Shown here one piece after another: positions 5,073 to 9,002 of a stretch of DNA of 9,002 nt. A program made the translations under genes and the position numbers. Every line of letters begins with the position of its first letter. Position 1 is the stretch's first letter. Source of the stretch: Comamonas sp. (GTDB lineage Bacteria > Pseudomonadota > Gammaproteobacteria > Burkholderiales > Burkholderiaceae_C). The notes beneath the pieces are model-generated. The model made no database searches. It worked only from the letters and a program-made list of their open reading frames with translations, and was not told where the DNA came from. The stretch covers positions 1-9,002 of the forward strand of contig JAHAYB010000134.1 of assembly GCA_018384835.1 (NCBI GenBank). Direction: 5' to 3'.

Positions 5073-5115
5073 ACAAGACCCGATGGTAGCCACAGAGGCT
5101 GCCATCGGGTCTTGT
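5073..5115. terminator. Very stable hairpin between convergent DUF3149 gene and gltA
   Basis: A 14-bp perfect arm (5073-5086 with 5102-5115), a T/G wobble position (5087 and 5101) and AGCC (5088-5091) with GGCT (5097-5100) make a 19-pair stem with a 5-base loop. No proper T-run follows on either strand; only TTATAT comes after it on the plus strand. Its place between convergent genes suggests a two-way transcription barrier or a 3'-end stabiliser. The structure is certain; the terminator role is likely but not proven. Confidence 0.65.
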
Positions 5116-5134
5116 TATATACACCCCCTGAAAA

Positions 5135-5156
5135 CAGGGACTAAGCAGGGACTAAG
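5135..5156. repeat. 11-bp tandem duplication
   Basis: CAGGGACTAAG occurs twice back to back at 5135-5145 and 5146-5156. The first copy also pairs with CCCTG at 5126-5130 around an AAAA loop, so a small hairpin exists with either copy. The sequence is noncoding. Confidence 0.85.
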
Positions 5157-5180
5157 TGCCCAATATCTAGGAGGTTTTGC

Positions 5181-5249
5181 TATCTGGGAAGTCTCTGGGG
5201 CAGCGGTGCTAGACCTTCACAACCCCAAACCCCAGAGGAATGCCAGATA
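5181..5249 (-). other. Two-part inverted repeat directly downstream of gltA
   Basis: TATCTGG (5181-5187) pairs with CCAGATA (5243-5249), and CTCTGGGG (5193-5200) with CCCCAGAG (5230-5237). The two stems are separated by symmetric 5-base internal loops, with a 29-base apical loop. The element starts 6 bases after the gltA stop on the minus strand. No T-run follows, so it may be a structured mRNA 3' end or a Rho-independent terminator lacking its tail. Confidence 0.6.
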
Positions 5250-5255
5250 CCGTTA

Positions 5256-6566
5256 TTAACGCTCTGCCAGTGGCTTTACGTTACGGCTAGCTGCACCGCT
5301 GAACAGTTGGCGCGGGCGGCCAATCTTGTACTCGGGGTCAGCCATTTGCTCATTGAGTTGGGCAATCCAGCCAACCGTGCGAGCCAGGGCGAAGATGCCG
5401 GTGAACAGGTTCACAGGCACGCCGATAGCGCGTTGCACGATGCCGGAGTAGAAGTCCACATTGGGGTAGAGCTTGCGCTGCACGAAGTAGTCGTCTTCCA
5501 GGGCGATTTGCTCCAGCTTCTTGGCCAAGGCAAACAGGGGGTCGTTTTCCAGGCCTAGGGCGGACAGCACTTCGTTGCAGGTTTCTTGCATCAAGGTGGC
5601 GCGGGGGTCGAAGTTTTTGTACACGCGGTGGCCAAAGCCCATCAGACGCACGCCGGAGTTCTTGTCTTTGACCTGCTCCATAAATTCGCCGACTTTTTCA
5701 ATGCCGCCGTTGGCCTGGATTTCTTCCAGCATGTTCAGGCAGGCTTCGTTAGCGCCGCCGTGGGCAGGGCCCCACAGGCAAGCAACGCCAGCGGAGATGG
5801 CGGCAAAGGGGTTGGTGCCCGAAGAGCCGCACAGACGCACGGTGGAGGTAGAGGCGTTTTGCTCGTGGTCAGCGTGCAGGATGAAGATGCGGTCTAAGGC
5901 ACGCTCAATCACAGGGTTGACTTTGTACTCTTCGCAGGGGTTGCCAAACATCATGCGCATGAAGTTGCCAGCGTAAGAGAGGTCGTTTTGTGGGTACATA
6001 TAGGGCTGACCAACGCCGTATTTATAGGCCATAGCGACCAGGGTAGGCATTTTGGCAATCAGGCGGATGGCGGCAATCTCGCGGTGCTCGGCGTTGTGGA
6101 TGTCGGTGCTGTCGTGATAGAAGGCCGACAAAGCGCCTACCAGACCAGTCAGTACAGCCATGGGGTGGGCATCGCGACGGAAGCCACGCAGAAAGAACTG
6201 CATTTGCTCATGCACCATGGTGTGGCTGTTCACACGGTTTTCAAAGTCGGCTTTTTCCTGGGCGTTGGGCAGCTCGCCGTTGAGCAGCAGATAGCAAGTT
6301 TCCAGGAAGTTGCAGTTCTTGGCCAATTGCTCAATAGGGTAGCCGCGATAGAGCAGCTCGCCCTTGTCACCGTCGATATAGGTGATGCCCGACTGGCAAG
6401 CAGCGGTGGACAAAAACCCAGGGTCGTAGGTGAACATGCCCGATTGGCCATAGAGCTTGCGGATGTCAATCACATCCGGGCCAATAGTGCCGTGGTAGAT
6501 GGGCAAATCGACGCTAGGTGCGCCGTTGCTGAACGATAGGGTGGCTTTGTGGTCAGCGAGTTTCAT
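5256..6566 (-). CDS. gltA: Citrate synthase
   Basis: Citrate synthase condenses acetyl-CoA with oxaloacetate to form citrate, the entry step of the TCA cycle. The 436-residue protein is of the proteobacterial type II form (the E. coli GltA type, usually hexameric and NADH-sensitive). The active-site residues are present: H269 in WGPAHGG, H313 in [14 protein letters not shown] and D371 in NVDFYSG, matching E. coli H264, H305 and D362. [10 protein letters not shown] (230-239) is also conserved. The N-terminal region includes GLxxT-like and [10 protein letters not shown] motifs of the family. The frame is open to a GTG at 6620, but the ATG at 6566 has AGGAAG six bases upstream and gives the usual MKLADxKATL opening. 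The gene lies after sdhE, ending an sdh-gltA operon. A stem-loop occupies the 90-base sdhE-gltA gap. Confidence 0.96.
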   Translation of the reverse strand: MKLADHKATLSFSNGAPSVDLPIYHGTIGPDVIDIRKLYGQSGMFTYDPGFLSTAACQSGITYIDGDKGELLYRGYPIEQLAKNCNFLETCYLLLNGELPNAQEKADFENRVNSHTMVHEQMQFFLRGFRRDAHPMAVLTGLVGALSAFYHDSTDIHNAEHREIAAIRLIAKMPTLVAMAYKYGVGQPYMYPQNDLSYAGNFMRMMFGNPCEEYKVNPVIERALDRIFILHADHEQNASTSTVRLCGSSGTNPFAAISAGVACLWGPAHGGANEACLNMLEEIQANGGIEKVGEFMEQVKDKNSGVRLMGFGHRVYKNFDPRATLMQETCNEVLSALGLENDPLFALAKKLEQIALEDDYFVQRKLYPNVDFYSGIVQRAIGVPVNLFTGIFALARTVGWIAQLNEQMADPEYKIGRPRQLFSGAASRNVKPLAER

Positions 6567-6572
6567 GGTCAG

Positions 6573-6578
6573 CTTCCT
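6573..6578 (-). promoter_or_regulatory. Ribosome-binding site deciding the gltA start
   Basis: AGGAAG on the minus strand lies 6 bases before the ATG at 6566, supporting this start over the GTG at 6620. Confidence 0.8.
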
Positions 6579-6590
6579 TTGGGGAGGTTG

Positions 6591-6646
6591 TGCCAAACCC
6601 AGACTAGGTGCAAAAAACACCTAGCCTGAAGAGTGGCGACTTGGCA
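6591..6646 (-). promoter_or_regulatory. Stem-loop in the sdhE-gltA spacer
   Basis: In the minus-strand transcript, AGGCTAGGTG (from 6627-6618) pairs with CACCTAGTCT (from 6610-6601) around a TTTTTTG loop, giving ten pairs with one G-U. An outer TGCCAA/TTGGCA pair (6641-6646 and 6591-6596) encloses it. No T-run follows the stem. The element lies 35 bases or more upstream of the gltA ATG and could be a processing site, an mRNA stabiliser or an attenuator. Confidence 0.55.
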
Positions 6647-6656
6647 TGTGTGCTAG

Positions 6657-6935
6657 TTACAGCGGCTTGCGCACCATTTCCAGCACTTCTTTGATAACCG
6701 GGGTATTGAGCTCGGCCTGTGGTTCGGTACGACGCAGGAACAGATCCATTAAATCGTTGTCCGATAGCTCCATCAGGCTGGTAATGGCCGCCGCGTGGCG
6801 CTGGGTAAGCTGGGGGCCATAGGTATTGAAAAAGCGCTCTAGGTACAAGTCGTTTTCTACCAGACCGCGACGACTGCGCCAGCGCAGGCGGTGGCGCTCA
6901 TGAATATCAAGAGGGGTGTCGTCAGAGTAGGTCAT
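6657..6935 (-). CDS. sdhE: Succinate dehydrogenase assembly factor SdhE
   Basis: SdhE (DUF339/Sdh5 family, PF03937) promotes covalent attachment of FAD to the SdhA flavoprotein subunit. The 92-residue protein carries the diagnostic RGxxE motif as RGLVEND (residues 23-29), followed by LYLERFF and a five-helix-type pattern ending DLMDLFLRRTEP. Length fits the family. The ATG at 6935 gives MTYSDDTPLD; a TTG at 6962 is in frame but less likely. Neither has a clear Shine-Dalgarno sequence, so translation may depend on coupling with sdhB, whose stop is 47 bases upstream. The order sdhB-sdhE-gltA is the familiar betaproteobacterial arrangement and supports the role. Confidence 0.93.
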   Translation of the reverse strand: MTYSDDTPLDIHERHRLRWRSRRGLVENDLYLERFFNTYGPQLTQRHAAAITSLMELSDNDLMDLFLRRTEPQAELNTPVIKEVLEMVRKPL

Positions 6936-6982
6936 AGTGAAAAACGATGCTTGTTGGCGCAAAGGTTGGCTAAACGCCAGCG

Positions 6983-7687
6983 TTACAGGGTACGGCGAGC
7001 CACCAGCTCTTTAATCTTGCCGATGGCCTTGGCGGGCTTGAGTCCCTTGGGGCAGACATCCACACAGTTCATGATGGTGTGGCAGCGGAACAGGCGGTAG
7101 GGGTCTTCCAGGTTGTCCAGACGCTCAGAGGTGGCGGTGTCGCGGCTGTCGGCAATGAAGCGGTAGGCTTGCAGCAGGCCAGCGGGGCCAACGAACTTAT
7201 CAGGGTTCCACCAAAAGCTGGGGCAACTGGTGGAGCAGCTAGCGCACAAAATGCACTCGTACAGGCCGTTGAGTTCTTCGCGCTCTTCAGGCGACTGCAA
7301 GCGCTCTTTATCTTCAGCGGCGTAGATGTCGCTTTGCAGATAGGGCTTGATGGAGTGGTACTGCTTGAAGAACTGCGTCATATCCACAATCAGGTCGCGG
7401 ATCACGGGCAGGCCGGGCAGGGGCTTCAAGACGATGTCACCCTTTAAGGTGTTCATATTGGTCAGACAGGCCAAGCCGTTTTTGCCGTTGATGTTCATGG
7501 CATCAGAGCCACACACACCCTCGCGGCAGGAGCGGCGAAACGAGATGCTAGGGTCTTGCTGTTTGAGCTTGACCAGCGCATCGAGCAACATGCGCTCGTG
7601 GCCGTCTAGCTCCACCTGCACGGTTTGCATGTAGGGCTTGCTGTCTTTATCGGGGTCGTAACGGTAGATTTTGAAAGTACGTTTCAT
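6983..7687 (-). CDS. sdhB: Succinate dehydrogenase iron-sulfur subunit
   Basis: SdhB carries electrons from the FAD of SdhA to ubiquinone through three iron-sulfur clusters, on the cytoplasmic face of the inner membrane in complex II. The 234-residue protein shows all cluster ligands. The 2Fe-2S site is C54, C59, D62 and C74 in SCREGVCGSDAMNINGKNG and on; D62 replaces a cysteine, as in E. coli. The 4Fe-4S site is C145, C148, C151 and C212. The 3Fe-4S site is C155, C202 and C208. Length matches the family (about 235-240). The start at 7687 gives MKRTFKIYRYDPD, the usual opening. The ribosome-binding region consists of a 12-bp tandem duplication with only a weak purine-rich GAAAAG. sdhA ends 51 bases upstream and sdhE begins 47 bases downstream, so all are co-transcribed. 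Confidence 0.97.
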   Translation of the reverse strand: MKRTFKIYRYDPDKDSKPYMQTVQVELDGHERMLLDALVKLKQQDPSISFRRSCREGVCGSDAMNINGKNGLACLTNMNTLKGDIVLKPLPGLPVIRDLIVDMTQFFKQYHSIKPYLQSDIYAAEDKERLQSPEEREELNGLYECILCASCSTSCPSFWWNPDKFVGPAGLLQAYRFIADSRDTATSERLDNLEDPYRLFRCHTIMNCVDVCPKGLKPAKAIGKIKELVARRTL

Positions 7688-7690
7688 AGC

Positions 7691-7714
7691 GAATATCTTT
7701 TCGAATATCTTTTC
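7691..7714. repeat. 12-bp tandem duplication in the sdhB translation start region
   Basis: GAATATCTTTTC occurs twice back to back at 7691-7702 and 7703-7714; read on the coding strand it is GAAAAGATATTC twice. The nearer copy ends 3 bases before the sdhB ATG and supplies its only purine-rich ribosome-binding candidate. Confidence 0.88.
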
Positions 7715-7738
7715 TGCAATGCAATGACAACAAGGGGC

Positions 7739-9002
7739 TTAGAACGTGCGCACCTTGGGCGGGATGCTCTCCACGCTCAGGGGCTGCATAACTACGGGCT
7801 TGTAGGTCAGGCTGTTGGTGGCGCTGTGCCACAGGGTGTGCTTGAGCCATTCCTTGTCGTTGCGACCCAGGGGGAACTCGGGGTGGTCGGCAGGGTGTTC
7901 GTAGTCGTACACCGTGTGCGCACCACGGCATTCCTTGCGGGCAGCGGCGCTGGTCATGGTGGCTTGGGCGACCTCCATCAGGTTGGCCACTTCCAGCGCT
8001 TCCATGCGGGCGGTGTTCCAGACTTTGGATTTGTCTTTCAAGGTGATGCTGCCCAAGCGCTCACGAATGGCGTTAATTTTCTTGACCCCTTCGTCCATGA
8101 TTTCCTGGGTGCGGAACACGCCAGCGTGTTGCTGCATGGTGGTGCGGATGTCGTTGGCCAAGTCTTGGGCGTAAGTGCCTTCTTTGGAGTCTTCGAGCTT
8201 GTTCAGGCGTGCCAAGGTGAAGTCGCTGGCATCGGCAGGCATGTCTTGGTGGTTGCCATAGCCGTTGACAAAGCCCACGATGTGCTTGCCCGCAGACTTG
8301 CCAAATACCAGCAAGTCCAGCAGCGAGTTAGTGCCCAAGCGGTTAGCGCCGTGTACCGACACCGCCGCACACTCGCCCACAGCGTACAAGCCGTTGACGA
8401 CGTTGTTTTGTTGGCCGTCCCAAGTGATGACCTGGCCGTGGATGTTGGTGGGCAGGCCACCCATCTGGTAGTGGATGGTGGGCACAACGGGAATCGGCTC
8501 TTTGGTGATATCGACGTTGGCAAAGTTGTGGCCAATTTCTTCCACCGAGGGCAGGCGCTTGCGGATGGTATCTGCGCCCAGGTGATCCAGCTTCATCAGG
8601 ATGTAGTCCTTGTTGGGGCCACAGCCTCGACCTTCCTTGATTTCCTGGTCCATGCAGCGCGAGACGAAGTCGCGGGGAGCCAAGTCCTTCAGGGTGGGGG
8701 CGTAGCGCTCCATAAAGCGCTCCCCTTCGCTGTTGAGCAAAATCGCACCCTCGCCACGGCAGCCTTCGGTCAGCAACACGCCTGCACCAGCCACGCCGGT
8801 GGGGTGGAATTGCCAGAATTCCAAGTCTTGCAGTGGGATGCCAGCGCGTGCGGCCATGCCCAGGCCGTCACCGGTGTTGATGAAGGCGTTGGTCGAAGCC
8901 TGGAAGATGCGGCCTGCACCGCCGGTCGCCAGCAGCACTGCCTTGGCGTGCAGCTCATACAGATCACCGGTTTCCAGCTCCAGTGCGGTGACGCCAACGA
9001 CA
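7739..9002 (-). CDS. sdhA: Succinate dehydrogenase flavoprotein subunit (3' part)
   Basis: SdhA oxidises succinate to fumarate at an FAD covalently bound to a histidine and passes electrons to SdhB. About 420 C-terminal residues are in the window; the N-terminal part, with the dinucleotide-binding fold and FAD-linking histidine, is cut off at the right edge. Visible family blocks are AVLLATGGAGRIF, EFWQFHPTGVAGAGVLLTEG with the substrate-region histidine, ERFMERYAPTLKDLAPRDFV with the active-site arginine, TIHYQMGGLPTN with its conserved histidine, and GANRLGTNSLLDLLVFGK. The C-terminal domain follows, ending HPEFPLGRNDKEWLKHTLWH and KVRTF. This matches fumarate reductase/SdhA family proteins over their whole C-terminal half without frameshift. 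The sdhB gene directly downstream and sdhE beyond it make SdhA, rather than an L-aspartate oxidase or fumarate reductase, the clear choice. Confidence 0.96.
   Translation of the reverse strand, partial: VVGVTALELETGDLYELHAKAVLLATGGAGRIFQASTNAFINTGDGLGMAARAGIPLQDLEFWQFHPTGVAGAGVLLTEGCRGEGAILLNSEGERFMERYAPTLKDLAPRDFVSRCMDQEIKEGRGCGPNKDYILMKLDHLGADTIRKRLPSVEEIGHNFANVDITKEPIPVVPTIHYQMGGLPTNIHGQVITWDGQQNNVVNGLYAVGECAAVSVHGANRLGTNSLLDLLVFGKSAGKHIVGFVNGYGNHQDMPADASDFTLARLNKLEDSKEGTYAQDLANDIRTTMQQHAGVFRTQEIMDEGVKKINAIRERLGSITLKDKSKVWNTARMEALEVANLMEVAQATMTSAAARKECRGAHTVYDYEHPADHPEFPLGRNDKEWLKHTLWHSATNSLTYKPVVMQPLSVESIPPKVRTF

Noticed and set aside
5033..5156. Repeats near the DUF3149 gene as a CRISPR array or IS end
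   Set aside because: The units are 6 and 11 bp, directly abutting without spacers, and no transposase or cas gene is nearby.
5988..6539. 183-codon open frame on the + strand opposite gltA
   Set aside because: It lies entirely within the antisense of a well-supported citrate synthase gene, its residues follow from the codon bias of gltA, and it has no recognisable family.
6567..6620. GTG start 18 codons upstream of gltA
   Set aside because: It has no ribosome-binding site, begins within the stem-loop, and the internal ATG has AGGAAG and the usual family N-terminus.
1..9002. A hidden undescribed system such as a defence island, toxin-antitoxin pair or biosynthetic cluster
   Set aside because: Every large open frame that survives inspection is a housekeeping or DUF gene in ordinary context; no accessory or foreign-looking genes are present.

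Overview
This is an ordinary housekeeping chromosome segment from a betaproteobacterium of the order Burkholderiales, most likely the family Comamonadaceae. Three things suggest this: the protein sequences (an S16 protein starting [12 protein letters not shown], a RimM with an N-terminal extension before its VGRI motif, and small DUF3149 and DUF2721 proteins), the order sdhA-sdhB-sdhE-gltA, and the moderate-to-high GC content. I see no mobile element, tRNA, rRNA, CRISPR array or phage gene. No undescribed multi-gene system is apparent. The points of interest are regulatory and structural.

Layout. Bases 1-329 are a long leader. It precedes a two-gene phosphate operon on the + strand: a DUF47 (PhoU-like) protein at 330-977 and a Pit-type phosphate transporter at 1068-2078. 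A strong terminator (2115-2149) ends that operon, and the rpsP promoter is interleaved with it. The ribosome and tRNA-modification genes rpsP (2292-2549), rimM (2627-3250) and trmD (3300-4109) follow on the + strand, with a second intrinsic terminator between rpsP and rimM. rplS, which usually follows trmD, is not here. Instead a convergent DUF2721 membrane-protein gene lies at 4157-4615 on the - strand.

The divergent gap 4616-4858 carries an exact FNR/ANR consensus palindrome, ideally spaced from a -10 element that reads towards a 55-residue DUF3149 membrane protein (4859-5026). The gap 5027-5255 is dense in repeats: a tandem AGCGCT palindrome, a 19-pair hairpin, an 11-bp tandem duplication and a two-part inverted repeat just past gltA.

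The right half is the - strand TCA-cycle operon, read from high to low coordinates: sdhA (3' part, cut by the window edge), sdhB, sdhE and gltA. SdhE attaches FAD to SdhA, SdhB carries the three iron-sulfur clusters, and citrate synthase feeds the cycle that succinate dehydrogenase serves. A 12-bp tandem duplication sits at the sdhB ribosome-binding region, and a stem-loop lies between sdhE and gltA.

Five genes have open upstream extensions. I placed their starts at the internal codon supported by a ribosome-binding site or by family alignment.
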